NCBI GenBank assembly: GCA_000525675.1
Contig: CP002190.1
Location: 1,736,001-1,800,000 of the forward strand
Source: Bdellovibrio bacteriovorus W
Lineage (GTDB): Bacteria > Bdellovibrionota > Bdellovibrionia > Bdellovibrionales > Bdellovibrionaceae
Direction: 5' to 3'
Length of the DNA stretch: 64,000 nucleotides
The position numbers were made by a program, and so were the translations under genes. A model generated the notes under the pieces. The model ran no database searches, was not told the origin of the DNA, and saw nothing but the letters and a program-made list of their open reading frames with translations. The first letter of the stretch is position 1. The number at the start of each line of letters is the position of its first letter. This document shows, piece after piece, positions 36,151-45,265 of this stretch.

Positions 36151-37281
36151 ATGAACACAATACCAGAAATTCCCTTTGGGAAATCAGACTCTTTGTCTCT
36201 GGGTGTGGAAGTCGAACTACAAATTATCGATCCTGAGACACGCAATTTGCACCCAATTTCTCAGGAGATATTGCAAGAGTGGTCTTTACCTGGCCCTCGC
36301 CTCAAGCCTGAAATCTTTCAAAGTATGCTTGAAATCGACACACCCATTTGTCATTCGGTCCAGCAAGTTGAAGAAGAGCTTCTGACCACCAGCCGCGAGC
36401 TTTACCGTATTTGTAAAAAACACGGAGCCCGCCTTGCAACTAATGGGACTCATCCATTTGCACGCTGGCAAAATAGAATGTTTTATCCTGACGAGCGCTA
36501 TCGCACACTCGTTCAGAGAAATCAGCACATCGCACGTCGATTGATGATCTACGGGCTTCATGTTCATTTAGGGATGCCTAATGGAGATCACTGCATTCGC
36601 ATGTTGAATGAGTTTCTCTATTACCTTCCCCACATGCTCGCTCTCTCCGCCAGTTCTCCTTATTGGGCTGGTGAAGACACTGGTCTTTCCTCTTCTCGTA
36701 TCACGATCTTTGAGGCCCATCCTGCTGGCGGCCAGCCGTGTAAGATCGCAACTTGGAAAGACTTTGAGCGCATTGTACACAACTTAGAAAAAAGTAAATC
36801 CATCACCAACGTCAAAGACATCTGGTGGGATCTAAGACCTAGTCCAAACTTTGGAACTCTTGAGATTCGCATTTGTGATGGCGTTCCCAATATCAGTCGC
36901 ACCACACGCTTAGTAGCTTTCATTCATCTTCTTGCAAGAAAAATTGAAAGAGATCTTAAACAGAACGGACCAAAAGAACTTCCAGAAGACTGGATGATTC
37001 GCGAAAACAAATGGCGCGCTTCTCGCTACGGTCTAGATGCGCAAGTTCTACTGAACAACAATGCCGACACTCGCTGTGTTCGTGAAGATATTCTTAGCCT
37101 CATCTCTGAAATGCAGGATGATTGCGAAGCTCTTGGCTACACACAATACATTCGTGACCTTGTCGAGCTTGATATGAAAAACCCAAGCGCTGAGGGGCAA
37201 AGAGCCGCTTTCGAGAAAAACCAATCTCTTGAAGATGTTGTGGACTACCTCTGCGATACCTTCGAAGAAGACGTAAAGTAA
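36151..37281 (+). CDS. ybdK: YbdK-type carboxylate-amine ligase (GCS2 family)
   Basis: 376 residues, the usual ~370. LSLGVEVELQIIDPETRNL is the GCS2 N-terminal signature. HVHLGMPNGD and WWDLRPSPNFGTLEIRICD are further family marks. YbdK proteins have weak glutamate-cysteine ligase activity in vitro and an unclear natural substrate. The neighbour downstream is an exported gamma-glutamyl-hydrolase-like protein, so the pair may make and cleave gamma-glutamyl compounds. Cytoplasmic, no signal peptide. Confidence 0.9.
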   Translation: MNTIPEIPFGKSDSLSLGVEVELQIIDPETRNLHPISQEILQEWSLPGPRLKPEIFQSMLEIDTPICHSVQQVEEELLTTSRELYRICKKHGARLATNGTHPFARWQNRMFYPDERYRTLVQRNQHIARRLMIYGLHVHLGMPNGDHCIRMLNEFLYYLPHMLALSASSPYWAGEDTGLSSSRITIFEAHPAGGQPCKIATWKDFERIVHNLEKSKSITNVKDIWWDLRPSPNFGTLEIRICDGVPNISRTTRLVAFIHLLARKIERDLKQNGPKELPEDWMIRENKWRASRYGLDAQVLLNNNADTRCVREDILSLISEMQDDCEALGYTQYIRDLVELDMKNPSAEGQRAAFEKNQSLEDVVDYLCDTFEEDVK

Positions 37282-37289
37282 TACCTTTT

Positions 37290-37320
37290 AACAGGAGGAT
37301 CGCTCTTACCTCCTCCTGTT
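37290..37320 (+). terminator. Hairpin after ybdK-like gene
   Basis: 10-bp perfect stem (AACAGGAGGA and complement) with 11-base loop, 9 bases after the stop. The T tract is poor, so termination may be partial. Confidence 0.5.
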
Positions 37321-37468
37321 GCTTCCCATTCACTCCGTGACAATCTATTAGTCACCTCTGTGCGCAGTTTGCCTCTTTCTCACTTTGAGACATCTCCCAG
37401 CTCTCTATCTCTAAACTAAAGCGATGCTAGCCACGTGAGACGGCATCAAGCTTGAATATTAACGAAGT

Positions 37469-38476
37469 ATGAAAAACTTCAAGTTGGTCATCCCGTTGAT
37501 ATTTTCTTTTTTCGGATTCTTTGCGCAAGCAGAAGAGATTCGCCTTTATGAATGGGTTCCGGGCAACTCAATGGCAAATCTTATTCTCCCAGTGCGCAGT
37601 ACAGAGACCCCACAGCAAGCTGCTGAAAGATACCTTCGGGAACTCAATAAGAATCCCGAGTTAATGGAGCTTTTTGAAGGGCGCCTGCCTCACTTGCCTA
37701 CTGATAATATCCGCCCTCTTCAAGATAACCAGCGCGAAGCGCGCGCCCTTTTAATAGCTAATCTTCCCAAAGACTACACGAAGAGTTCTGAGCGCGTGCA
37801 GAGCTTTATAAAAATCTTCGCACAGGCTCGCCACGAGAGCTTCATACTTCCCATCAATGCGAATCTAGGACTCAGCCACACAGAAACTCGGTCGATGCTC
37901 GATCAAATTTCAGCGAAGTTCCCACTCCTAGTCGCTATGGGCGGAGATGACGTGGAACCAAGGCTTTATGGCAAAGAAAATTTCCATGCTCGCAATACGA
38001 TTCCCGCAAGAGACCAATTCGAGATTCAACTTATCAAACATTATGTTGCGGCCGAAAAAGGATTTCTTTTAGGAGTCTGTAGAGGCTCGCAAATTTCGGC
38101 CGTCGCTTTAGGATATCAACTTATTCAAGATATCCCGTTTCATAAAGGCGAACACGTCAAACACGGAAATGACTGGCACCCTATTGACGTCCTTCAAACG
38201 AAGAATAATCTTTTAGGGCAACTCACTCGAAATGGTTCATTACAGGTAAACTCTCTTCACCACCAATCTGTGATCTACAAAGAAGGCGGACCCTTAGAGA
38301 TTGCGGCGCGAAGTGCCGATGGAACTGTCGAGGCCACAGAACTTAAAAACGGCAGAGGTCTCTTACTCCAGTTTCATCCTGAACTTATGTACAATGAACT
38401 CGGTCGAAACATCCTCTGGAAAACTTTGGAGCAGAAGAACAAAGTGATGCCTTTGCGTTGTTCTAAAGTTTTTTAA
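37469..38476 (+). CDS. Exported class-I glutamine amidotransferase-like (PuuD-type) hydrolase
   Basis: 335 residues. Signal peptide ends FGFFAQAEE (~21). From ~110 onward it resembles gamma-glutamyl-GABA hydrolases/peptidase C26: LLVAMGGDDVEPRLYG, the nucleophile loop GVCRGSQISAV (Cys), VNSLHHQSV, and LLLQFHPELMY supplying His and Glu. All three catalytic residues are present. Normal PuuD is cytoplasmic and ~250 residues; this one is exported and carries an extra N-terminal ~85 residues. Likely cleaves gamma-glutamyl bonds outside the cytoplasm. Confidence 0.82.
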   Translation: MKNFKLVIPLIFSFFGFFAQAEEIRLYEWVPGNSMANLILPVRSTETPQQAAERYLRELNKNPELMELFEGRLPHLPTDNIRPLQDNQREARALLIANLPKDYTKSSERVQSFIKIFAQARHESFILPINANLGLSHTETRSMLDQISAKFPLLVAMGGDDVEPRLYGKENFHARNTIPARDQFEIQLIKHYVAAEKGFLLGVCRGSQISAVALGYQLIQDIPFHKGEHVKHGNDWHPIDVLQTKNNLLGQLTRNGSLQVNSLHHQSVIYKEGGPLEIAARSADGTVEATELKNGRGLLLQFHPELMYNELGRNILWKTLEQKNKVMPLRCSKVF

Positions 38477-38525
38477 AATCAAAACACCTTCGACAGCGAA
38501 AATATTTTCTCAATTGAACAAATAA

Positions 38526-38557
38526 AAAAAGGGGTCCTCTTTCGAGAACCCCTTTTT
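38526..38557. terminator. Bidirectional terminator between convergent genes
   Basis: AAAAAGGGGT / ACCCCTTTTT stem with an inner CCTC/GAGA pair; A and T runs flank it. It serves the plus-strand hydrolase and the minus-strand protease. Confidence 0.9.
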
Positions 38558-38579
38558 CAATTCAATTTTATTTCATTTA

Positions 38580-40232
38580 TTAGAACGGAAGTTCTAATTG
38601 TTTAGCATCAAGAGCCGCCTTAACAGCTTCTTCTGCGTTCACAAGACCAGCACCCAACTCATTGTTATTGTTAGGACCGTTTAGGCGAGTCGCAGTTCTT
38701 GTAAGGATAGCTTTAACTTCTGCACCAGTAAGGTGTTTGTTCGCTGCTTTCATAAGAGCAACTACACCAGATACGTGAGGAGTTGCCATTGAAGTACCAT
38801 CAAACGCTGAGTAATCAGTAGCTTTCGTTTGAAGAGTCATAGCTACTTCTTTGTTCTGAGCAATCAACTCAAGAGCTTTCATACCAACAGTTTGTTCAAT
38901 CATGAACACGCCTACTGGAAGAGTTGAACCATCATCAGTCAAAGCACCTTGGATAAGACCTGGAGCATTGTTGTAGATAACTACACCAGCTGCGCCTGCG
39001 TTGATCGCATTTTTTACTTTTTCAGAGAAGTTGATTTCACCACGTTGGATAAGAGCAAAGAAACCTTTTACATCAACGTTTTTGAAATCTTCAACTTTAC
39101 CAAGACCCGCTGGAACAAGAACGTTTGTCTCAGCTTTAAGAAGCTCTTTACCACCTACGAAAGAGTTTGCATTTACAGCAAGATCTTCACCGTTAGCATG
39201 GAAAGTAGCTGTTGCTTCACGACCAGTGCCTTGTGGAACTGAAGAAACAACCGCAACACCTGGAGCAACAATCGCTAATTCTTTACCGTATTGAGAGAAC
39301 TCAGCTTTGTTAAGATCGATATCGATAGCACCAACTGCGATAGCACCTGGGTAAGCTGCTGGGTAAGAAACACGGTTTGTACCGTCGTTACCAGAAGCCG
39401 CAACTACAGTTACGCCCGCTCTGTCAGCTTTAGCAACAGCATCACGCTGAGCTGCTGAAGGCCATGCGCCACCTAAAGACATAGAGATAACGTCAACTTT
39501 TTCTTCTACACCCCAGTTGATACCTTGGATGATTCCGATGCTTGAACAACCATCGTTAGAACAAACACGACCGGCAAGGATTTTTGCTTTAGGCGCAACA
39601 CCTACGAAACCATCTTCACCCATAGTCGCTGCAACTGTGCCAGCTACGTGAGTTCCGTGACCGTTTTCGTCTTTATAATCAGAAGCTGGAGAACCTGCAT
39701 TGAAGTTCATACCTTTTTCAAAGTTATCTTTAAGTGCTGGATGGTTCTCGTCGATACCAGTATCTAATACTAGAACACGAGCGCCTTCACCTTGGTTGAA
39801 TACAGACCAAGCTTGTGGAGCTTTTACCGCATGAATACCCCATGGAGTACCTTTGCCAGTTTTTTCAGAAGATTGAACTGCAGCTGACAACGCACCTTTT
39901 ACTGGGCGAGGAACTGCGTAGAAAATTTCTTTTTCTACGTAAGCAACAGCCGGGCTGCTTTGAAGTTTAGCGATGTCTTCGTCAGACTTAACATCAACTA
40001 CGATAGTTTTAAGATTCTTTAAACTGTCTTCAACCTTACCGTTTACTGCATTCAGACCATTTTTAAGGCCGCCTGCTTTAAAACCGTTCAGCGAATAAGA
40101 TCCCTTTAATTTATACGCTTGGTGTACGGCTTGGAAAGATTGCTCATCTTTCATGATTACGATAACGCGCTCAGCTTGAGCTGTACCGACAAATAACAAC
40201 GCTAATAACAGAGCAAAAACGTTGGATTTCAT
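38580..40232 (-). CDS. Secreted subtilisin-like (S8) serine protease with PA domain
   Basis: 550 residues. Signal peptide ends FVGTAQA (~20). Residues ~21-110 are an I9-type propeptide inhibitor. The catalytic triad is present: Asp in VLDTGIDENHPAL, His in ENGHGTHVAGT, Ser in DGTSMATPHVSGVVAL. Between His and Ser a PA domain is inserted (~345-465; AGAAGVVIYNNAPG). Probably autoprocessed and secreted to digest proteins, consistent with predatory feeding on peptides (compare the POT transporter). The ribosome site is a weak purine stretch; single-gene unit. Confidence 0.95.
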   Translation of the reverse strand: MKSNVFALLLALLFVGTAQAERVIVIMKDEQSFQAVHQAYKLKGSYSLNGFKAGGLKNGLNAVNGKVEDSLKNLKTIVVDVKSDEDIAKLQSSPAVAYVEKEIFYAVPRPVKGALSAAVQSSEKTGKGTPWGIHAVKAPQAWSVFNQGEGARVLVLDTGIDENHPALKDNFEKGMNFNAGSPASDYKDENGHGTHVAGTVAATMGEDGFVGVAPKAKILAGRVCSNDGCSSIGIIQGINWGVEEKVDVISMSLGGAWPSAAQRDAVAKADRAGVTVVAASGNDGTNRVSYPAAYPGAIAVGAIDIDLNKAEFSQYGKELAIVAPGVAVVSSVPQGTGREATATFHANGEDLAVNANSFVGGKELLKAETNVLVPAGLGKVEDFKNVDVKGFFALIQRGEINFSEKVKNAINAGAAGVVIYNNAPGLIQGALTDDGSTLPVGVFMIEQTVGMKALELIAQNKEVAMTLQTKATDYSAFDGTSMATPHVSGVVALMKAANKHLTGAEVKAILTRTATRLNGPNNNNELGAGLVNAEEAVKAALDAKQLELPF

Positions 40233-40598
40233 AAATTCCCCCCAATTCCATGGACGCTGAAATAGCTTCCTCGCACAACACTAGATTTTAGTCTGATTTT
40301 TTTAGCAAGTACTCTTTTGGAACCACCCCTATTTTTTTTTCATGCCTAAAAAGTGAAATTATCTGTCATGGCACCACCAGTTCCAAAGTGGAACTTCAAC
40401 TGCAAAATATGCCCAAATGAGCCCTATTTATAAATAAAACTTATAGGAGCTATTATTTTAAAGAAAATGACTGCTCAAAATTACATCACTGAAATTGAAG
40501 AGCTGCGTCATGTAATGTTGTCATTTGTGGCTGTAATGGAGGCTTCACTTTTTATATGACAAGGAAATAGAGAGGCTTCAGGGGCACTGTTTTCCAAC
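40233..40598. other. Intergenic, no supported gene
   Basis: Upstream region of the protease gene. A 30-codon frame at 40467-40559 has no convincing ribosome site. A TTCCAAAGTGGAA-type inverted repeat (CCAGTTCCAAAGTGGAACTT, ~40378-40397) could be an operator. Confidence 0.3.
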
Positions 40599-40626
40599 AA
40601 AAAAGGCCCTCTATTTAAAGGGCCTT
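40599..40626 (-). terminator. Terminator of the PF10136 gene
   Basis: AAGGCCCT/AGGGCCTT stem with an 8-base loop, followed on the minus strand by TTTTTT. It starts 9 bases past the stop at 40635. Confidence 0.88.
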
Positions 40627-40634
40627 CTTGTGTT

Positions 40635-42713
40635 TTAAGGATCTGTTTTTTTATTGCTGACTGAAGTTCCCACCGGCAAGAAGAAACTCAGCGGATTAGA
40701 GAAGAAGCGCACTTTGAGAGCCTTGCGAATCGCTCTTCTTTGCGGAGGCTTGATCCCACGGGCTTTAACCGCCACCATCAAGGCCATTCCGAAACTGACG
40801 CCCACATTCAGAGCACCGATAAAGAAGATACCTATCACTGCTCTCCAGAACTCCCAAGTTTGGATAAACTCAACTCCCAAGACAGGAAGCGCCCCACCGA
40901 TAGTCCCTGAGGAAAGCGTAACGTGGCGAACATCCAATGGAATTCCCACAAACTTCATAATCTCCGGCACCATACCGAGCATCACACCTAAAGAAATATT
41001 CCCTAAGAGTCCCGACATATTCTTCTCTAAGAATACAGCGATTTTACGAGCTCCACGTTTACCAAAAGCCGCTCGGAGCGCAGGGCTGCGCGAAAGAGTT
41101 TTACGAAGAGAGTTCAAAGCAAACCAGTTGTCTCCCCAGCCTGCCGCTAAACTAGAAAGCCATAAAAGGATTCCGGTAAATCCTGCATAAAATATCGCAG
41201 GGCCTAAGATGTCCACCGACTTAAATGCATACTGCGCTTTTTCAATCGACATCAAATTGTCTTTGAAGACGAGATAAAAAAGAGTGTCGATCAAAATAAC
41301 GACCGGAACAACAAATGTGACGTTCCCCAAAATCGACGCCACCTGTGAACGAATCAAGTGAACGACCTCAGTAATAAGATCATCCATTCCCTTTTCGCTA
41401 TCCACGTACTGCATCTTCGCCGCAAGAGCTGGAGCTGTCATCGCCGGCTGCTTTGTTCCTAAGGTGAATCCTAAAAGATGAATCGCCACAAACGAAAGCG
41501 CGTAGTTAAAAGAGGCTGCCACCCCTTCCATAAAGCCAGACAGACCAATGGAAAGAATTCCAATTTTAACATAGACCGTAATAGCCGTTAGAGCCCCACC
41601 ACCGCCGGCCTTGCGGAACATTTCAAGATACTGTTCCTTCGTGCGCGTGATATAGTGCTCACCCGTCTCTGCCGCTCGCTCCACCACTTTGCGAGCTAAA
41701 AGAGAAATGTTCTGAGAGAAAAGAGATTTGATACTGCGAAGCTCTAAGTTTTCTTCTACTAGCTTTGCCAGGAAACTCGTAACTTTTTTAGAGTCTACTT
41801 TTTCAGTGATCAGAATCTCAATAAGACTATCTACGCGTTGAAGATATACTTTTAGGCGCATCATCTGGAAGACCAAGTTAATGCTCACACCGTACTCATC
41901 TAAGTGCTTATGCACCAATCCCAGCTCACGGCGACACTCATAGACCAACATTCTCAAACGAGATGCCGCAGCGGTTTGATCCACTTCAGGGTCGTGATAG
42001 GCTTCAATAAAGTTCTCTAAACCTTTTACCAAACCGAAGAAAGCAGAGTCCCTAAAGTTTGGCATATTGAGACGGTGGCGAATCGCCGGAGACAAGCCGA
42101 TCGCGCGAATTTGAATAACGAGGTAGACAAGTGCATCTTCAAGATCAGATTTCAGTCGATTCCACTCATGCTCTTCCTCAGAGACTTCGTAATGGAAAAG
42201 TGCCACGACACGATCAAAGGTCGTATTGTCGATCGACGCCAACCATTTGCAGTCATCTGGCTCTGGAAAAAGAGCCCAAAATAGATAACCTAATTCGCTA
42301 TCCAGCGGAGGAGGTGGCAAAATCTTGAGCATTAAGCGATCTACTAATTCTGACCACAATCCCAACTCACGTGGCAAGCCGGTCTCTGTATAAAGCTCAA
42401 GACCGCTGACTTCAGATACAACTGTGCGCAGAATCTTAGCGACTTCTTTTTTCCACTCTGGATTGCGATCCAAAACCATCAGTAAAAAGCGCAAACGCGC
42501 TACTGGTAATCGCCCAGTCTCTTTTTCGATGTGAGAATCCACGGCGCCTTCGTAGCGAATCCACTGAAGTACTCGGACCAACCACTGAAGCTTGTCTTCT
42601 AAATAGCGCTGTTCTTTTGCGGAGCCCAAAAGCACGTCCAAGTCACTGTGGACACGGCGACGCTGCGTATATGCGATGATGCGATTTCTAAATGCCTTTA
42701 ATTTTGTGAGCAT
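40635..42713 (-). CDS. PF10136 ('site-specific recombinase' Gcr-like) membrane protein
   Basis: 692 residues. The N-terminal ~370 residues are helical and soluble; the C-terminal half has about six to seven membrane segments. The family marks are WGDNWFALNSLRKTLS, NMSGLLGNISLGVMLGMVP and PLDVRHVTLSSGTIGGAL. The family name comes from an old Neisseria gene (gcr); the membrane topology and absence of any recombinase catalytic motif make a recombinase function doubtful. True role unknown. Single-gene unit with its own terminator. Confidence 0.8.
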   Translation of the reverse strand: MLTKLKAFRNRIIAYTQRRRVHSDLDVLLGSAKEQRYLEDKLQWLVRVLQWIRYEGAVDSHIEKETGRLPVARLRFLLMVLDRNPEWKKEVAKILRTVVSEVSGLELYTETGLPRELGLWSELVDRLMLKILPPPPLDSELGYLFWALFPEPDDCKWLASIDNTTFDRVVALFHYEVSEEEHEWNRLKSDLEDALVYLVIQIRAIGLSPAIRHRLNMPNFRDSAFFGLVKGLENFIEAYHDPEVDQTAAASRLRMLVYECRRELGLVHKHLDEYGVSINLVFQMMRLKVYLQRVDSLIEILITEKVDSKKVTSFLAKLVEENLELRSIKSLFSQNISLLARKVVERAAETGEHYITRTKEQYLEMFRKAGGGGALTAITVYVKIGILSIGLSGFMEGVAASFNYALSFVAIHLLGFTLGTKQPAMTAPALAAKMQYVDSEKGMDDLITEVVHLIRSQVASILGNVTFVVPVVILIDTLFYLVFKDNLMSIEKAQYAFKSVDILGPAIFYAGFTGILLWLSSLAAGWGDNWFALNSLRKTLSRSPALRAAFGKRGARKIAVFLEKNMSGLLGNISLGVMLGMVPEIMKFVGIPLDVRHVTLSSGTIGGALPVLGVEFIQTWEFWRAVIGIFFIGALNVGVSFGMALMVAVKARGIKPPQRRAIRKALKVRFFSNPLSFFLPVGTSVSNKKTDP

Positions 42714-42842
42714 ATGAAAAGTTTACAGAAATCTACAGAAATGGCACCCGTACATTACCAATGACACGAGGCGCATGGTCTCATTTTCTGCAACAATTCG
42801 AGGCGTTTTCAAAGCACATACTTTGGTGCTAGAAGCATCCTT

Positions 42843-43388
42843 ATGAAAGCTTATTTACTACTTCTCTTCTCTTTGAGTCTAACGACATTAACCTTTGCGG
42901 GCGCTCCCTATTTCAAGGGCGCCGATGTGCTAAAGAACCAAGATGTTACGCTGAGCTTTCCTTCTAAAAAGGACACCACTGTTTTAGTTTTTTTATCGGC
43001 AACTTGCCCTTGCTCAGCAAGCCATGAAGGTGTTCTTGCTGAACTTCAAGAACAGTTTCCTGACATTCCTTTTTATGGAATCCACGCCAATGCAGATGAA
43101 GACACTGAGACCACAAAGAACCACTTTGAATCCGTGAAGCTTCCCTTCCCCGTCCTACAAGATAACAACACAGTTCTTGCCGATAAACTAGGCGCCCTTA
43201 AAACACCCCATGTTTTTGTGCTCGATAAAAATGGCAAAACTATTTATCACGGCGGCGTCACTAATAGTCACGTGGGCCCTAGTGCCGATAAACATTTTCT
43301 TAAAGAAGTCTTAGAAGACATTTCGCAAAACAAACCGCCTCGCCATAAAGAAGGCCGTGCACTAGGTTGCTACATCCAAAGAGGTTAA
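42843..43388 (+). CDS. Exported redoxin (thioredoxin-fold)
   Basis: 181 residues. Signal peptide ends LTFAGA (~20). The AhpC/TSA-like core has the catalytic Cys region ATCPCSASHEGVL, later KTPHVFVLDKNGKTIYHGG with the cis-Pro, and a C-terminal GRALGCYIQRG Cys motif seen in redoxins linked to copper proteins or c-type cytochromes. Likely a periplasmic thiol protein assisting metallation or disulfide handling. It heads a four-gene set with very short gaps (1 base to the next gene). Confidence 0.8.
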   Translation: MKAYLLLLFSLSLTTLTFAGAPYFKGADVLKNQDVTLSFPSKKDTTVLVFLSATCPCSASHEGVLAELQEQFPDIPFYGIHANADEDTETTKNHFESVKLPFPVLQDNNTVLADKLGALKTPHVFVLDKNGKTIYHGGVTNSHVGPSADKHFLKEVLEDISQNKPPRHKEGRALGCYIQRG

Positions 43389-43389
43389 G

Positions 43390-43806
43390 ATGAAAGAACT
43401 GATCTATATCGCCTTCGGCCTGACTCTAGGCTGCGCGAACCCGAAATATATTGATGACACTCTCCATCTCCCTCAAGGGTCGGACTCAGCTCCTTGCGCG
43501 CAAAAAATCGCCAATGTTTGCACAGACATTACTTGGGGCCAAGGCCCCTCTTCGCAAGGAGAAAGTCGTTTTCAAATTCAGTTTGAATCTGAACTTCCAG
43601 AATCAACAACCCTAGAGGTTGTTCTTTGGATGCCGTCGATGAACCACGGCTCTGCACCTGTCACCGTGAAACGCCTCTCAAATTCTATCTTTGAAGCTTC
43701 CAAAGTATATTTCATTATGCCCGGAGACTGGGAAGTACGTATTCTTCTGAAAGATACTTCTGGCAATACACTCGGTCGCCATACCTTAGAGTTCATCTTA
43801 CCATGA
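43390..43806 (+). CDS. YtkA/FixH-like periplasmic (lipo)protein
   Basis: 138 residues. LGC at residues 13-15 of a hydrophobic start suggests a lipoprotein, though Thr at -3 is not standard. A YtkA/FixH-type beta-sandwich follows: LEVVLWMPSMNHGSAPVTV and YFIMPGDWEVRILL. Met and His in MPSMNHG fit copper binding. It overlaps the next gene by 4 bases (ATGA). Paralogous in layout to the protein at 44730-45191. Confidence 0.7.
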   Translation: MKELIYIAFGLTLGCANPKYIDDTLHLPQGSDSAPCAQKIANVCTDITWGQGPSSQGESRFQIQFESELPESTTLEVVLWMPSMNHGSAPVTVKRLSNSIFEASKVYFIMPGDWEVRILLKDTSGNTLGRHTLEFILP

Positions 43807-44720
43807 CTTTAAGTCGTGCCCTTGGTCTTTTACTTTCTCTATTGTTCTCGCAGCAAAGCTTCGCAGCAAGCTGTTGCGGCGGAGGCTTTTCTTTTCCTGC
43901 CTTGATTTTAGGAGACGATAAAGGACAAATCACTTCCAGTATCTCAGCATCTTCCGTGAGCGATGATGTTTTAAACAATGGTCTTTGGATTCATCGTCGA
44001 GATAATAACAATGCACAAACCTTAAAGCTCGAAGGTGCAGCTCTGATTTCAGATCGCTTTCAACTCGGAGCAAGCCTTCCACTTGTTTATAAAACTAATG
44101 ATGTTCACTCATCCGCTTCGGGTATTGGCGATGTCAGTCTCTTCTTAGGCCATGAGAGTTTTCCAGAAAAAACTTTCTCGCGCTATAAGCCAAAAGGTAT
44201 TAGCTTTTTACAACTCCAGCTTCCAACCAGTCCCTCGATTTATGATTCTTCGGCTGAAACTGCCAACGAAAGCCGTGGTCGCGGTTTTTATTCCCTAGGA
44301 GCCGGCATTGCACTCGTTAAAAGTTTTAAAGTTTGGGACTTTAACTATACAGGCGAGCTTCACTACTCTTTGGCGAAGGATATAGACTCACAAACTCTCG
44401 GTGGAAAAACAAAACTCACTCCAGGCTTCGGCACATCTCACGCCATCGGCGCTGGATGGAATAAAGGACCGTACAGAGTGGGCCTTGCTGCTAGTATGCT
44501 CTTCGAGGAAGCCATTAAGGCTTCGGGGCGCAATCACTCTTTGGACTCTCCAGGATCCTCTCAGCAGTCCTTCACTGGAACTCTGTTGGCAAGCTACATG
44601 CCCAATATGGAGTCGGCATGGACCCTGAGCTATGCCGATCAAACACTTTTAGGAAACCCAAGTAATACGAGTTTAACGAAAACCTTAAATATCAGCTACC
44701 AGCAACGCTGGCCGAGATAG
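43803..44720 (+). CDS. Outer-membrane beta-barrel with CCGG N terminus
   Basis: 305 residues. Signal peptide ends QSFAA (~22), and the mature protein starts SCCGGG, a motif I associate with small barrel proteins in metal-related operons. The rest is a succession of amphipathic strands (FQLGASLPLVYKTND, GISFLQLQLPTSPS, NYTGELHYSLAKD, TLNISYQQRWPR). The overall feel is of MetA-pathway/transporter-like barrels. The Cys pair may bind metal at the periplasmic face. Function inferred from neighbours. Confidence 0.65.
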   Translation: MTLSRALGLLLSLLFSQQSFAASCCGGGFSFPALILGDDKGQITSSISASSVSDDVLNNGLWIHRRDNNNAQTLKLEGAALISDRFQLGASLPLVYKTNDVHSSASGIGDVSLFLGHESFPEKTFSRYKPKGISFLQLQLPTSPSIYDSSAETANESRGRGFYSLGAGIALVKSFKVWDFNYTGELHYSLAKDIDSQTLGGKTKLTPGFGTSHAIGAGWNKGPYRVGLAASMLFEEAIKASGRNHSLDSPGSSQQSFTGTLLASYMPNMESAWTLSYADQTLLGNPSNTSLTKTLNISYQQRWPR

Positions 44721-44729
44721 GAGAATTTT

Positions 44730-45191
44730 ATGAAACAACTTTTAGTCATGGCTCTAGCCACTTTGACTTTGTCTTTTGCAAATGCCCACACAATGGATCA
44801 CGGACACGGCCCTGATCATGGGGGACATCATGACAATGAACCTGTGACCTACGATCCAAGCTGCCCGATTCACTTTGCTCAGCAAAATGTTTGTGCTGAT
44901 ATCCACTTTCTTCAAGCTCCAAAGGTAGGAGTTTCTTCTGACTTCCACGTGGTGTTTTATCGATTAAATACCGATGGTTCAAAAACTACGGTCGCTACAG
45001 AAAACGTGATGGTCGATCTATGGATGAATATGGGTTCCCATAGTCATGGAGCTCCGCCCCTGACTCACCATCAACACTCTGAGAGTTCATGGATGCTAAC
45101 AGACGTTTACTTTGTGATGGCAGGTAAGTGGCAGATTCGCGTTCACCTCAATGGCGAACAAGGTATCTTGCCTGTGATGGCTCAGCCTTAA
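44730..45191 (+). CDS. His-rich YtkA/FixH-like periplasmic protein
   Basis: 153 residues. Signal peptide ends FANA (~19), then a metal-binding-looking run HTMDHGHGPDHGGHHD. The remainder is YtkA-like (VMVDLWMNMGSHSHGAPPL, YFVMAGKWQIRVHL) with an extra PPLTHHQHSE loop and two Cys (SCPIHF, NVCADI). AGGAG ribosome site 6 bases upstream. Last gene of the metal-handling set; terminator follows. Confidence 0.72.
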   Translation: MKQLLVMALATLTLSFANAHTMDHGHGPDHGGHHDNEPVTYDPSCPIHFAQQNVCADIHFLQAPKVGVSSDFHVVFYRLNTDGSKTTVATENVMVDLWMNMGSHSHGAPPLTHHQHSESSWMLTDVYFVMAGKWQIRVHLNGEQGILPVMAQP

Positions 45192-45217
45192 GATCTACTC
45201 ATAGAGACAATAAAAAA

Positions 45218-45250
45218 AGCCGACGGATAAAATCGTCGGCTCTTTCATTT
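45218..45250. terminator. Bidirectional terminator after the metal cluster
   Basis: AGCCGACG/CGTCGGCT stem with an 8-base loop (45218-45241), A run before and CTTTCATTTTT after. It also serves the convergent KH gene. Confidence 0.85.
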
Positions 45251-45265
45251 TTAGAATATTTTTAT

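Noticed and set aside
40467-40559. 30-codon open frame upstream of the protease
   Set aside because: Nearest purine run lies too far from the ATG and the product shows no helix or motif.
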